Source: Roseateles depolymerans
Lineage (GTDB): Bacteria > Pseudomonadota > Gammaproteobacteria > Burkholderiales > Burkholderiaceae_C
Reading direction: 5' to 3'
Assembly (NCBI RefSeq): GCF_003387155.1
Contig: NZ_QUMT01000001.1
Span: forward strand, 821,066-885,065
Length of the DNA stretch: 64,000 nt
A program made the translations under genes and the position numbers. Shown here one piece after another: positions 28,819 to 37,808 of this stretch. Under the pieces are notes generated by a model that was not told the DNA's origin, searched no databases, and was given only the letters and a program-made list of their open reading frames with translations. Position 1 is the first letter of the stretch. Each line of letters begins with the position of its first letter.

Positions 28819-29256
28819 ATGAATGAGCCCGATCTGAATCAGTTTTCGGACGTGGACCTCCCGTGGGTCCCGAGTCAGCTGCTGCTGGCGCTGGCCAGTG
28901 TGCTCGCTTCGCTCTTGCTGGCGAGCGCCGCATTCGGCTTCACCGACCAGAATGCCGACCTCCAGATGCAGGCCCGCAATCGGCAGGAGCAGGCTGCGCA
29001 GTCAGGCGTCGCACGAGCCGCCAAGGCCACCACCGCGACCACGGTGCTGGCTCAGGCCTCCATCCCCGCACCGCACGGCACAAAGGACGGCGCGAGGGAT
29101 CAGCGGATGAGGCCCAACTGGCGCAACTGCCCTTCGAGCTCCTCCACCGAGGACCAGGGCAGGATGGGGGAGTTCTGCCGCTCATCGGGCGGGTGGTCCG
29201 GCAGCGATTCCGACCAACCGCCGCAGCCCACCAGAGGCAGCAGCGGACGCTTGTGA
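28819..29256 (+). CDS. small membrane-anchored protein of unknown function
   Basis: A 145-residue product with a short N-terminus, one membrane helix (about 18-42, LLLALASVLASLLLASAAF) and an Ala/Gln-rich periplasmic region. GCCAGGAGGCC precedes the ATG. The last 50 or so residues are encoded antisense to the end of the LOG-like gene and are Ser/Gly-rich, which suggests that the original stop was lost or that this part is not under selection. It is divergent from the LysR gene. Function unknown. Confidence 0.45.
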   Translation: MNEPDLNQFSDVDLPWVPSQLLLALASVLASLLLASAAFGFTDQNADLQMQARNRQEQAAQSGVARAAKATTATTVLAQASIPAPHGTKDGARDQRMRPNWRNCPSSSSTEDQGRMGEFCRSSGGWSGSDSDQPPQPTRGSSGRL

Positions 29257-29618
29257 AGCCAGGCCAGGCAGACTTCGGAGATGGTGCCGGCTCGCCCACC
29301 GATGACCAGGCAGGCGTCGCCAGACAAGGCCATGAGAAGGTTGCGTGCATCGCCCATGCCGCAGGGCACCACCACGGTGGCGGGCCAATCCGGCGGCGGC
29401 ATCTCCCCGGCGGGCACGATGCTGAGCACCAGGCCACCCGCCGCCACGGCTCGCTCTGCCGCCACTCGCGTCGCGGGGCTTCCGCAGCCGCTGACCAGCG
29501 TCACGCCGAGTCGCGCCAGCAGATCACCGGCCAGGCCGGCCAATTCATAGGCTTGGGAGCCCGGCTCTGCGCTGCCGAGTACGCAGACCTGAGGTCTTCG
29601 GGAAGAGGGGATGTTCAT
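29100..29618 (-). CDS. LOG/TIGR00725-like Rossmann nucleotide-binding protein
   Basis: A 172-residue protein of the SLOG superfamily: CVLGSAEPGSQAYELAGLAG at the front, LVSGCGSPATRVAAERAVAAGG in the middle and GGRAGTISEVCLAW, the equivalent of the PGGxGTxxE motif of LOG phosphoribohydrolases. The motif starts GGRAGT rather than PGG, as in the TIGR00725 subgroup, whose ligand is unknown. It lies 10 bp upstream of cheB's 3' end on the same strand, but is probably not part of the che operon. Its 3' end is overlapped by a converging reading frame. Confidence 0.75.
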   Translation of the reverse strand: MNIPSSRRPQVCVLGSAEPGSQAYELAGLAGDLLARLGVTLVSGCGSPATRVAAERAVAAGGLVLSIVPAGEMPPPDWPATVVVPCGMGDARNLLMALSGDACLVIGGRAGTISEVCLAWLHKRPLLPLVGCGGWSESLPDHPPDERQNSPILPWSSVEELEGQLRQLGLIR

Positions 29619-29628
29619 CCCCCCGAAT

Positions 29629-30738
29629 TTAAACGCGGTTGAGCGACATGCCCGCGGTGCTGCGCAGCCGCTCGATCAGCCGGGTGGCGATCTGCTGCAG
29701 CGGCAGGACTTCGTCGGCCGCTCCAGCGTTGATCGCTTCGCGCGGCATGCCGAAGACCACGCAGGTGGCCTCGTCCTGCACGAAGTTGTAGGCGCCGGCG
29801 TCCTTCATGACCTTCATCGCCTTGGCGCCATCGGCCCCCATGCCGGTGAGCATGATGCCCAGCGCGTTCTGGCCCACCACCCGGGCGGCGGACTGGAACA
29901 GCACTTCCACCGAAGGCTTGTGCCGGTTCACCGGCTCCCCGTCCTGCACGCGGGCGATGTAGTTGGCGCCGGAGCGCTCCACGCTGAAATGCATGCCCCC
30001 GGGGGCGATGTAGCCGTGACCGGGCAGGATCCGTTCACCGTCCTGCGCTTCCTTGACCCGGATCTTGCACAGCCCGTCCAGTCGCGCGGCATAGCTGCGG
30101 GTGAAACCCGGCGGCATGTGCTGCGTGATGCAGACGGCCGGGCAGTCGGCCGGCAGGTTGATCAGCACGTCCTTGGTCGCTTCGGTGCCGCCGGTGGAGG
30201 CGCCGATGAAGATGATTTTTTCCGTGGACAACCGACCCAGGCTGGCGATCGGCGCCGCAGGCCGGGCCGCGGCCGTGCTGTGGGCCGCGGTCGCGCCCAC
30301 GGCGCCGGCGGTCGGTGCCGGCGGCAGGCGGCGGATCTGCGCCTTGGCCGCAATGCGGATCTTGTCGGTGATGTCCTGCGCCAGCGCACGGATGCCGTCG
30401 GCCACGCCGATCTTGGGCTTGGCCACGAAGTCCACCGCGCCCAGCTCCAGCGCCTTGAGCGTGACCTCCGCGCCGCGTTCGGTCAGCGTGGAGACCATCA
30501 CCACCGGCATCGGCCGCAGCCGCATCAAGCGCTGCAGGAAATCCAGCCCGTCCATCTTGGGCATTTCCACGTCCAGCGTGATCACGTCGGGATTCAGGTT
30601 GCGGATCATCTCCCGGGCGGCCAGCGGGTCGCTGGCGGCGCCGATGCATTGCATGTCCGGCTGCCGGTTGATGATCTCGGTCAGGATGCTGCGCACCAGG
30701 GCGGAATCGTCCACCACGACGACTGTGGTCTTGGCCAT
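29629..30738 (-). CDS. cheB: chemotaxis response regulator methylesterase CheB
   Basis: A 369-residue CheB. The receiver domain has [14 protein letters not shown] and the phospho-Asp in [17 protein letters not shown]; a Pro/Ala linker (about 140-170) follows, then the methylesterase domain with the catalytic Ser in [10 protein letters not shown], His in [10 protein letters not shown] and Asp in [12 protein letters not shown]. It removes methyl groups from chemoreceptors and may deamidate Gln with CheD. It is the third gene of cheR-cheD-cheB, 30 bp after cheD. Confidence 0.96.
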   Translation of the reverse strand: MAKTTVVVVDDSALVRSILTEIINRQPDMQCIGAASDPLAAREMIRNLNPDVITLDVEMPKMDGLDFLQRLMRLRPMPVVMVSTLTERGAEVTLKALELGAVDFVAKPKIGVADGIRALAQDITDKIRIAAKAQIRRLPPAPTAGAVGATAAHSTAAARPAAPIASLGRLSTEKIIFIGASTGGTEATKDVLINLPADCPAVCITQHMPPGFTRSYAARLDGLCKIRVKEAQDGERILPGHGYIAPGGMHFSVERSGANYIARVQDGEPVNRHKPSVEVLFQSAARVVGQNALGIMLTGMGADGAKAMKVMKDAGAYNFVQDEATCVVFGMPREAINAGAADEVLPLQQIATRLIERLRSTAGMSLNRV

Positions 30739-30768
30739 CTCTTTTTACTCCTCGATACGGCAGCCGGG

Positions 30769-31440
30769 TCAGAACAGGTCGATCGACCCGCCCGAGCTGG
30801 CCACAGGTTGTGCTTTCTGGGCGGCGACCTTGTCCTGCTGCACCAGTGCATCCGCGTTGGTGGCCGCCAGCCGCTTCACCATGGCCTTGCCGCTGCGCGG
30901 CAGGAAGCAGACTTTGCGGGGGTAGACATCCATCACGTCCTTGGACACCACCGGAATCCGTTCGGTCTTCAGGTAGTCCAGCACGAAGTTGGTGTTGCGC
31001 TCGCCCACGTTGATGGTGTTCATGCCGGCGATGACTGCGCCGCCGCCGAAGATCTTGGCTTCCATCCGGCCCTTGCTGGCGCCGCGCTTCATCATCTCGT
31101 TGATGAGCAGTTCCATCGCGAAGGAGCCGTAGCGGCCGGAGTCGCCGTGGCCTTCGGGCAGCATGAAGTGGTTCATGCCGCCGATCTGCGCATGGCGGTC
31201 CCACAGGCATGCTGCGATGCAGGACCCCAGCGTGGTCATCACCAGCAGGTCCTCGTTGTCCACGAAGTACTCGCCGGGCAGCACTTTCACGGCGGCATTC
31301 TTGAAATGCGCGTCGTAGAAGAAGAACGAGGCTTCTCCCTGCTTGCGCGATTGCGTCTTGAGCTGGGCCACCCGTGCCGCACCGGCACTGGCCAGCGCCG
31401 TGCTGTTGAGCAGGGCTTGAGAGGCGTTGGGCATGCTCAT
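30769..31440 (-). CDS. cheD: chemoreceptor glutamine deamidase CheD
   Basis: A 223-residue CheD. The catalytic Cys is in TTLGSCIAACLWD and the His in GGMNHFMLPEG, with GRYGSFAMELLINEMMKRGA and KIFGGGAVIAGM as further family blocks. It deamidates Gln residues of chemoreceptors. The frame is open far upstream through the cheR region, but MSMPNASQALL (ATG at 31440) is the sensible start; the ATG at 31434 is an alternative. Confidence 0.94.
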   Translation of the reverse strand: MSMPNASQALLNSTALASAGAARVAQLKTQSRKQGEASFFFYDAHFKNAAVKVLPGEYFVDNEDLLVMTTLGSCIAACLWDRHAQIGGMNHFMLPEGHGDSGRYGSFAMELLINEMMKRGASKGRMEAKIFGGGAVIAGMNTINVGERNTNFVLDYLKTERIPVVSKDVMDVYPRKVCFLPRSGKAMVKRLAATNADALVQQDKVAAQKAQPVASSGGSIDLF

Positions 31441-31501
31441 GAGGTCAACAATCCAAAGGGGTTGTACATCGGGATCTTGTGCGCAGCAGCGAGGCGGCCG
31501 G

Positions 31502-32362
31502 TCAGCCGACGCGCTCGTAAATCGTCTTGCCGCGCAGCCGGAACAGGTCGCGCGACTCGGTGAAGTTTTCGGAATGGCCCACAAACAGCAGCCCCCCCGG
31601 ACGCATGACCCGATGGATGCGCTCCAGCACCTTGCGCTGCGTCGGGGCATCGAAATAAATCATGACGTTGCGGCAGAACACGATGTGGAAGGGATCTCCC
31701 AGAGACCACTGCGCATTCATCAGGTTCAGCGTCCGGAACTCGATCATGCGCGCCAATTCGGGCTTCACGCGGATGCGACCCTCGTTGGCACCCGTGCCGC
31801 GCAGGAAAAATTGCCGCAAGCGCTGAGGAGATAAGCCCCGGGACTCGGCGGAATACACCCCGCGACGCGCCGTGTTCAGCACATTGGTGTCGATGTCGCT
31901 CGAAATGATCTGCACGCCGGAACTGCTGCCCAGGGATTCCTGGCAGGTCATGGCGATGGAATAAGGCTCTTCGCCGGTAGAGGCGGCGCAGCACCAGATG
32001 CGGATAGGTTTCCCGGTCAGCGTCTTGAGGTCATCCGTCAACGAGTGGAAATGATGCTCTTCCCGGAAGAAGGAGGTCAGGTTGGTCGTCAGGCAATTGA
32101 CGAATTCCTGCCATTCCTGCTCCCCTTGCGGGCCGCTGATGCTCTCCAGCCATTCCAGATAACTGGCGAAGGAGCGGTGGCCGGTGTCTCGAAGGCGCCG
32201 GGACAGCCGGCTATAGACCATGGCATGTTTGCCGTCGTGCAGGCTGATGCCGGCATGCTGGTAGATCAGTTGCCGGACGCGGTCGAAGTCCGCCCGGCTG
32301 AAACTGAATTCATGGTCGATCGCCTCAACGGGGGAGGCCGCAGCCGTGGGTCCAGGGCGCAT
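31502..32362 (-). CDS. cheR: chemotaxis protein methyltransferase CheR
   Basis: A 286-residue CheR that transfers methyl groups from SAM to chemoreceptor Glu residues. It has an N-terminal helical domain (FSFSRADFDRVRQLIYQHAGI), then the SAM fold with IRIWCCAASTGEEPYSIAM, ISSDIDTNVLNTARRG and FHIVFCRNVMIYFD. The ATG at 32362 is chosen because the next 12 residues reach the family start; the upstream open frame has no support. It heads cheR-cheD-cheB and is divergent from the GGDEF gene over 126 bp. Confidence 0.95.
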   Translation of the reverse strand: MRPGPTAAASPVEAIDHEFSFSRADFDRVRQLIYQHAGISLHDGKHAMVYSRLSRRLRDTGHRSFASYLEWLESISGPQGEQEWQEFVNCLTTNLTSFFREEHHFHSLTDDLKTLTGKPIRIWCCAASTGEEPYSIAMTCQESLGSSSGVQIISSDIDTNVLNTARRGVYSAESRGLSPQRLRQFFLRGTGANEGRIRVKPELARMIEFRTLNLMNAQWSLGDPFHIVFCRNVMIYFDAPTQRKVLERIHRVMRPGGLLFVGHSENFTESRDLFRLRGKTIYERVG

Positions 32363-32488
32363 AGGGCAGAACTTCTTTGATGTTAGGGATGCCGTAGCAC
32401 CAAGGGGTCGATCAAACCTTCCAACAAACCCCGTTATGGTGAACGCCATTGTCGGCAATCGCTAGTTTGAGCGCTAGAGCGTAAAAAG

Positions 32489-33307
32489 ATGTGTGAAAGA
32501 GGTGGGACTCCAGCCTCTTTTTTTGACCCCATGTGGGGGGATGGCACTGCTAGACTGCTTCGGAATCACCCCTCGCGCCGCCGGATCGCCTTGGATCAAC
32601 CGCCCCGTCTCATCCCAGCGCATGCCTTGCGCCTGGAACTTGCCCTGCAGTTGCTGCAGCAGGCCGGTGCCATGCTTCCGGATGCCGAGCCCTACACGCA
32701 GGTGTGGTTGCAAGGCATCGTGGATGCTTTGTGTGACCTCTCCAGCAAGGACGCATTGACCGGGCTGGTCAACCGACGCAGCTTCGAGATGGCCCTGGAC
32801 CGGGAACTGGACCGGGTCGCCCGCTCCGGTGAGCCGGCCCTGCTGCTGGTGCTGGACATTGATCACTTCAAGGCGATCAACGACAACCACGGCCATGCGG
32901 CGGGCGACCAGGTCATCCGGGCGGTGGCGCGTTCCATCGGCCAGATGGTGCGTCCGATGGATACCGTGGCGCGGATCGGCGGCGAGGAATTCGCCATCAT
33001 CCTGCCCAGTTGCCCCACCACCTATGGGGTGACCGTGGCGGAGCGGATCCGCGAGCGGGTGGAAAGTTTGACGGTGGAGGTTGGCCAAGGCGCGCCGCTG
33101 ACCACCACCATCAGCATCGGGGGGGCTTTTGCGCCGCAATGGGTGAGGTCTTCCGCGTTGCTGTGGACAGAGCGGGCCGACCGCCAGCTCTACCGTGCCA
33201 AGGCCGAGGGCCGCAACCGCGCCTGCCTGGAGAGCCATATCGACTCCCTGGTCACCGCCGAAGAAAAAGGCATGTTGTTCGCCGTAACGCAACAGGATAG
33301 TGAATGA
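32489..33307 (+). CDS. diguanylate cyclase with GGEEF domain
   Basis: A 272-residue soluble protein. A short N-terminal helical region (about 1-85) leads into a GGDEF domain: SKDALTGLVNRRSFE, VLDIDHFKAINDNHGHAAGD and the active site RIGGEEFAIILP. An RPMD motif five residues upstream forms a product-inhibition I-site, so it should make c-di-GMP and be feedback-controlled. The stop overlaps the FlhG-like ATG (ATGA), tying c-di-GMP output to flagellar control. Start uncertain: ATG at 32531 is possible. Confidence 0.9.
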   Translation: MCERGGTPASFFDPMWGDGTARLLRNHPSRRRIALDQPPRLIPAHALRLELALQLLQQAGAMLPDAEPYTQVWLQGIVDALCDLSSKDALTGLVNRRSFEMALDRELDRVARSGEPALLLVLDIDHFKAINDNHGHAAGDQVIRAVARSIGQMVRPMDTVARIGGEEFAIILPSCPTTYGVTVAERIRERVESLTVEVGQGAPLTTTISIGGAFAPQWVRSSALLWTERADRQLYRAKAEGRNRACLESHIDSLVTAEEKGMLFAVTQQDSE

Positions 33308-34116
33308 GCATGACAACAGCTCCTGCTGCAAGACCTGCCCGAGGAGGCGCCCGCACCTTGGCCGTGACCAGCGGCAAGGGCGGCGTGGGCAAGACCTTCG
33401 TCTCTGCCAACCTGGCGGCGGCCCTGGCGGCGCGCGGCGAACGCGTGCTGGTGCTGGACGCGGACCTGGGCCTGGCCAATCTGGACGTGGTGCTGAACCT
33501 GCACCCCAAGCTGACCCTGCACGACGTCTTCACCGAGCGCTGCACCCTGGAACAGGCGATCTTGCCGGCCCCTGGCGGCTTCCATGTGCTGCTGGCCGGC
33601 TCTGGCATGGTGGAGTATTCCCGCCTGACCCCCGATGTGCGGGACAAGCTGCTGCACATCCTGGAAACGGTCAAGCCTCGTTTTGACTGGGTGGTGCTGG
33701 ACACCGGCGCCGGCATCTCGGACGTCGTGCTGTTTGCCGTCTCCATGGCCAACGACGTGCTGGTGGTGGCCACGCCCGAGCCCACTTCGCTGACCGATGC
33801 CTACGCCACCATCAAGGTGCTGGCCACCCAGCAGAACCGCCGCCATGTGGGTCTGGTGATCAACCAGGCCAACCGTCCGGGCGAGGGTAAGCTGATCTGC
33901 GGCCAGTTGCAGCAGGTGCTGCAGCGCTTTGTCGGGCCCACGCCGGGCCAGACCTTCAAGCTGGAACTGCTGTCGGAAGTGAAAAACGACCAGATGGTGC
34001 GTCAGGCGGTGCTCAAGCGGCAGCTGCTGCTGGAGCACTATCCCGGCTCTGACGCAGCGCAGGCCATCCGCGCCCTGGCCACCAAGCTGCTGGAGCAGCG
34101 GGCCGCGCAGCCATGA
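33304..34116 (+). CDS. FlhG/FleN-like MinD-family ATPase
   Basis: A 270-residue deviant-Walker ATPase: AVTSGKGGVGKTFVSANLA at the front, VLDADLGLANLDVVLNLHP (the FlhG-type Walker A' signature), and DTGAGISDVVLFAV. FlhG limits flagellar number. It does not end with the activation helix motif of some FlhG proteins, and no flhF or flhA is adjacent, so a general MinD/ParA-like role remains possible. Overlaps the GGDEF gene upstream and the globin gene downstream by 4 bp each. Confidence 0.85.
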   Translation: MSMTTAPAARPARGGARTLAVTSGKGGVGKTFVSANLAAALAARGERVLVLDADLGLANLDVVLNLHPKLTLHDVFTERCTLEQAILPAPGGFHVLLAGSGMVEYSRLTPDVRDKLLHILETVKPRFDWVVLDTGAGISDVVLFAVSMANDVLVVATPEPTSLTDAYATIKVLATQQNRRHVGLVINQANRPGEGKLICGQLQQVLQRFVGPTPGQTFKLELLSEVKNDQMVRQAVLKRQLLLEHYPGSDAAQAIRALATKLLEQRAAQP

Positions 34117-34535
34117 GCGAAGGCGGACAGGCAGCCCCGGCCACTCCGTTCGAGTGGGTCGGCGGCGAGGAGGCGGTCCGTCGCCTCGTGGACCGTTTCT
34201 ATGACCTGATGGACCTGGAACCGGGCTTTGCCGAGCTGCGCTCGGTGCATCCCACCACGCTGGAAGGCTCCCGGGACAAGCTGTTCTGGTTCCTCTGCGG
34301 CTGGCTGGGCGGGCCGGACTATTTCGTGGAGCGCTTCGGCCACCCCCGGCTGCGCGCGCGGCACATGCCGTTTCGGGTCGGTCATGTCGAGCGCGACCAG
34401 TGGATGGCCTGCATGACGCAGGCCATGACCGAATGCGGCCTGGACGCCACCTTGCGGGAGCGCCTGACGGCGGCCTTCGGCAACACCGCCGACTGGATGG
34501 TCAACCAGGCGCCGCCCGTCCGCAAGGTCTTCTGA
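34113..34535 (+). CDS. group II truncated hemoglobin
   Basis: A 140-residue TrHbO-type globin: FEWVGGEEAVRRLVDRFYDLMD, then LFWFLCGWLGGP and HPRLRARHMPFRVG, which holds the proximal His (RHMPF). Group II is supported by the length and the GxxxGGP-type helix. It binds O2 or NO. It starts at an ATG overlapping the previous stop, so it is co-translated with the FlhG-like ATPase and the diguanylate cyclase, linking oxygen binding with motility control. Confidence 0.93.
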   Translation: MSEGGQAAPATPFEWVGGEEAVRRLVDRFYDLMDLEPGFAELRSVHPTTLEGSRDKLFWFLCGWLGGPDYFVERFGHPRLRARHMPFRVGHVERDQWMACMTQAMTECGLDATLRERLTAAFGNTADWMVNQAPPVRKVF

Positions 34536-34617
34536 CGCGTGCATTTCTAACAGCACTGGCCTTCCCGTCGGGGGCTCGATGAACACGGGCGCGGCGCCAT
34601 GGTCTACCGTTGAGCCC

Positions 34618-35004
34618 ATGATGTTCACACCGTATGAAGACGATGTGGTCGGCATCGATGCCAATCCCGACCTGCTCCATGTCCGTATCGAAGACGGCCA
34701 GCTCTGGCTGTCCGACGATGCGCGACAGGACATCGAGATCTGTGCAGGGCAATGCCCGAACACGTCCAACCCGCGCCTGATGCTGGAGTTCCTGCGCTCC
34801 GCCTGCCTGCGGCTGCAACTGGTGGACATGGAGAGCGAGGAAGCAGAAGGGGCCTTCATGTCCTTCTGCGTGCTCAAGGGGCTGGAACATGCCATCGACA
34901 CCCACTGGCAGGGGGCTGACGCGGTCGGCGCCTTCCGGCCGGAGCAGTTGCTGCACGTCTTTACCTCCAGCTTCCACCCGCAAGTCAGCATGACCTTGCA
35001 TTGA
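34618..35004 (+). CDS. conserved-looking protein of unknown function
   Basis: A 128-residue acidic soluble protein starting MMFTPYEDDVVGIDANPDLLHVRIEDGQLWL. No transmembrane segment. Family not recognised. It has about four Cys residues (CAGQCPNTSN near the middle). It is the last gene of the rightward run after the globin, 82 bp away. An ATG at 34579 would add 13 residues that look non-coding. Confidence 0.6.
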   Translation: MMFTPYEDDVVGIDANPDLLHVRIEDGQLWLSDDARQDIEICAGQCPNTSNPRLMLEFLRSACLRLQLVDMESEEAEGAFMSFCVLKGLEHAIDTHWQGADAVGAFRPEQLLHVFTSSFHPQVSMTLH

Positions 35005-35043
35005 GATCGCCGACCCGCGCGGGAGCGCGGATCAGCGATCTTT
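35005..35043 (+). terminator. hairpin between convergent genes
   Basis: GATCGC...CCGCGC, loop GGGA, GCGCGG...GCGATC forms a long interrupted stem ending in TTTC, between the end of the unknown gene and the end of the convergent TonB-like gene. The T run is short, so strength is uncertain. Confidence 0.4.
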
Positions 35044-35049
35044 CAGCGA

Positions 35050-35733
35050 TCAATCTACTCGGAAGCCGAAGTCCTGCTGGAAGCGGTGGTTGCCCGGGCA
35101 GACATAGGTCTGCCGCAGCGCCGTCTCAATGGACGCGGTGAAGGCCCGAAGGGTGCGGGCATCCATGCCGCCCTGCAGCGCCCGGATGTCCACCGCCACC
35201 ACACGCCCGCCCTGCACCTCGGCCACGGCCCGGAAGGCGGCTTCGCCGCTCCACTGCACCGCTGGCATGACGGGGGCTCCCATCGACGTGCAGACCAGGC
35301 CAGGGGCCACCGGGTCCCGGGTTGCCAGACCCGAGGTGCCCGCGGTGCCGCCCGTGTTGCCGGTACTCAGGGCAGCGCCTCCCTCGGTGCTGGGGCTGAT
35401 GTTGCCGGGGACCGTCGGCGTGACGGTCTCGGTTGAGATCAACGGCGCCACCGGCGGAGGGGTCACCGGTATGTCGGGCACGTCCACGAAGCGGGGCGTC
35501 GGTTCCATGATCTGCGGCATCGGCGGCGTCTCCACCGGCGTGACCGGCGGCGGTGGCGTGCGGGCGATGTCTATTTGGACCTGCGTCAGCGGCGGCGGCT
35601 TCGGCGCCGCGTGGCGCCGAAAGCCCTCCACCAGGGCGGCCACCATGGCCACGTGCACGACGGCCACCAGGATCAAACCCGCCGTGCGGGTGTGACCGGG
35701 CGCGCCCCATGGGCGAACGGTTACTGAAGGCAT
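35050..35733 (-). CDS. TonB-like energy transducer
   Basis: A 227-residue protein with a cytoplasmic start, one membrane helix (about 18-37, AGLILVAVVHVAMVAALVEG), a Pro-rich periplasmic spacer (TPPPPVTPVETPPMPQ and repeats, 60-110), a Gly/Ser/Thr linker, and a C-terminal domain with VVAVDIRALQGGMDARTLRAF. This is TonB architecture, but the C-terminal domain is weakly TonB-like. No exbB/exbD adjacent. It could serve the many TonB-dependent receptors of such genomes, including the one at 59208. Confidence 0.7.
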   Translation of the reverse strand: MPSVTVRPWGAPGHTRTAGLILVAVVHVAMVAALVEGFRRHAAPKPPPLTQVQIDIARTPPPPVTPVETPPMPQIMEPTPRFVDVPDIPVTPPPVAPLISTETVTPTVPGNISPSTEGGAALSTGNTGGTAGTSGLATRDPVAPGLVCTSMGAPVMPAVQWSGEAAFRAVAEVQGGRVVAVDIRALQGGMDARTLRAFTASIETALRQTYVCPGNHRFQQDFGFRVD

Positions 35734-35967
35734 GCGAATCCCTCCCCATCGAATCGATGGATACGTAGTTGAGAATAGATGTCAACAACGCCGGCGTGAG
35801 GCCAGACTAGGGGCTGTTCGCGGGACCGTCAACGGCTTTTCAGCGCGCCACGCATCAAAACAACGGGTGCAAACCCGCGGGGTGTCGGCCACGGGCTGCG
35901 GGGCAGGGCGGAGAGAGGGGACGCCGTGGAGCCGGGGAAGGCCGCAGCGGCGGCGAGGGCAGGCGAC

Positions 35968-36609
35968 TCAGGTGGCGTTGAGCAGCACCATCAGTGCGCC
36001 GCTGCCGCCGTCGCTGGCACGGGCCTGGACAAAGGCCAGCACCTCTTCCTTCTGCACCAGCCAGCGACGCACCCGGGCCTTTAGCACCGGTTCCCGACCG
36101 GGGGAGCCATTGCCCTTGCCGTGGACCACCCGGACGCAGCGCAGGCCGCGCCGGGCGCTGTCGTGGATGAACTGGCCCAGCGCTTCGCGGGCCTGGTCGC
36201 GGCGCAGTCCATGCAGATCAATCTGCCCCTGCAGGGCCCAGTGACCGCGGCGCAGCTTGCGGACCGACTCCTGGGTGATTTCCGGACGGCGGAAGGAGAG
36301 GGTGTCGTCCGTCTCCAGCAGGGAGTCCACGTCGAAGTCGTCCGACAGGGCCTGCTTCCAGGCCTGCTGTTCATCCAGCATGCGCTGCACCGGCTCGGGC
36401 GCCGGGCGGTCGCCGCTCAGCAGCACGCGATTGGCCTGCGGCATCTTCACCACCGGGCCGACCGTCAGCTCGAAGATGCGGGCCTCCTGCTCGAGCAGGC
36501 GCGCCTGCGCCGCCTCGCGTTCGCGACGCTCTTCTTCCGCCCGCTGGCGGATCCGGAGTTCTCGGTGCAGCGTCTGCAGGTCTTGCAGGCTGCGCAGGCG
36601 ATCGTTCAC
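35968..36609 (-). CDS. Smr-domain (MutS2-like) endonuclease
   Basis: A 213-residue protein with a basic coiled-coil N-terminus (1-55) and a C-terminal Smr domain: [19 protein letters not shown] and [19 protein letters not shown]. The Smr domain is a nicking endonuclease linked to recombination or, in SmrB, collided ribosomes. The family length (about 190-210) and layout fit stand-alone YfcN/SmrB-type proteins. Its start overlaps the radC stop by 4 bp. Confidence 0.9.
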   Translation of the reverse strand: MNDRLRSLQDLQTLHRELRIRQRAEEERREREAAQARLLEQEARIFELTVGPVVKMPQANRVLLSGDRPAPEPVQRMLDEQQAWKQALSDDFDVDSLLETDDTLSFRRPEITQESVRKLRRGHWALQGQIDLHGLRRDQAREALGQFIHDSARRGLRCVRVVHGKGNGSPGREPVLKARVRRWLVQKEEVLAFVQARASDGGSGALMVLLNAT

Positions 36610-37280
36610 ATCAAACCCAATTCGGCCATGGAAACAACGTTCCCCGCGCCGACCACAAAATGGTCCAGCACCGACACGTCCACCAGTGCCAGGGCCTGTT
36701 TCATGGCCTGGGTGAGCCGGATGTCAGCGTCGGACGGCTGGGCATGGCCGGAGGGATGGTTGTGCGCCAGGATGACCGCGGCGGCCTCCAGGGCCAGCGC
36801 GCGCTTCACCACCTCGCGGGGGTACGCAATGGTATGGGATAGGGTACCCCGGAACATGTTGTCCATGCGGATGAGACGGTGGCGGACATCCAGAAACATC
36901 ACGGCAAAGCATTCGTAGGGCAGGGCATCGAGTTGCAAACGCAGGTAGGTGCGCACCGCGTCCACGGATTCGAACACCGGCTGGTCGGACAGGCCTTCAC
37001 GCAGGCCGCGCCGGGCCAGCTCCATGACGGCCGCGAGCATGGCCTGCTTGGAGGGGCCCACACCGCGGACCTCGGCCAGGTCCTCGGGCGAGGCCCGCAG
37101 CAGGCCGGCCAGGCCGTTGAAGCGGTCCAGGAGTTCGCGGGCCAGGGCCAGCACCGGTTGGCCGGGCAGGCCGGTTCGCAGGAGCACCGCCAGCAGTTCG
37201 CTGTCGCACAGGGCGTCAGGGCCGCGGGCCAGCAGTTTTTCTCGCGGGCGGGCGTCGATGGGCAGGTTCAGGAAGGTCAT
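36606..37280 (-). CDS. radC: RadC-family JAMM/MPN+ protein
   Basis: The 224-residue product has an N-terminal HhH-like domain ([22 protein letters not shown]) and a JAMM metal-binding domain ([17 protein letters not shown] with an upstream Glu). RadC is historically linked to DNA repair, but that role is disputed and it is now regarded as a metal-dependent hydrolase of unknown substrate. [20 protein letters not shown] (ATG at 37280) is the family start. Confidence 0.93.
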   Translation of the reverse strand: MTFLNLPIDARPREKLLARGPDALCDSELLAVLLRTGLPGQPVLALARELLDRFNGLAGLLRASPEDLAEVRGVGPSKQAMLAAVMELARRGLREGLSDQPVFESVDAVRTYLRLQLDALPYECFAVMFLDVRHRLIRMDNMFRGTLSHTIAYPREVVKRALALEAAAVILAHNHPSGHAQPSDADIRLTQAMKQALALVDVSVLDHFVVGAGNVVSMAELGLM

Positions 37281-37353
37281 CTGAAGCGCTCTCGGGAGTT
37301 GGGCAGCGCTCAAGCCTAAAATCCAGCTTCGATTTCCAAAATACCCCTGACTT

Positions 37354-37797
37354 GTGAACCTCGTCCAACCTGGATCGTTCCTGACCCTGCATTACCGGCT
37401 CACCGGCCCGGATGGCCAGGACGTGATCAACACCTTCAACGACAAGCCCGCCACGCTGTCGCTGGGGACCGGCGAGCTCGCGCCCGCGATCGAGGCCCGG
37501 CTGATCGGGCTGGCGGAGGGCAGCCGCACCGTGCTGGAACTGGGGCCGGGCGAAGCCTTCGGTGAGCGCAATCCGGAGATGATGCAGCGGGTGAAGCTGA
37601 GCCTGATGCGCGAGCTGGGCGACCCGACCGAGGTCTATCAGGTGGGGGATGTGGTGCAGTTTCCGACCCCGGACGGCCAGGGCCAGTATGCGGGCGTGGT
37701 GCGTGAGGTGGGGCCGGACTGGCTGCTGTTCGACTTCAACCATCCGCTGGCGGGCCAGCCGGTGAGCTTTGAAGTGCAACTGATTGGTGTGTTGTGA
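37354..37797 (+). CDS. fkpB: FKBP-type peptidyl-prolyl cis-trans isomerase (SlpA/FkpB)
   Basis: A 147-residue FKBP-fold protein with a SlyD-type insert: [41 protein letters not shown], and an insert-in-flap region through LMRELGDP. It starts at a GTG (37354). It directly precedes ispH, a conserved pairing in proteobacteria (slpA-ispH), and the two are 11 bp apart. It acts in the cytoplasm as a folding catalyst. Confidence 0.92.
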   Translation: MNLVQPGSFLTLHYRLTGPDGQDVINTFNDKPATLSLGTGELAPAIEARLIGLAEGSRTVLELGPGEAFGERNPEMMQRVKLSLMRELGDPTEVYQVGDVVQFPTPDGQGQYAGVVREVGPDWLLFDFNHPLAGQPVSFEVQLIGVL

Positions 37798-37808
37798 GCG
37801 GAGCGGAC

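Noticed and set aside
35770-35784. A Fur-box-like sequence upstream of the TonB-like gene (TGAGAAT-A-GATGTCA)
   Set aside because: Only about 10 of 14 positions match the 7-1-7 pattern and the right arm is poor; too weak to call.
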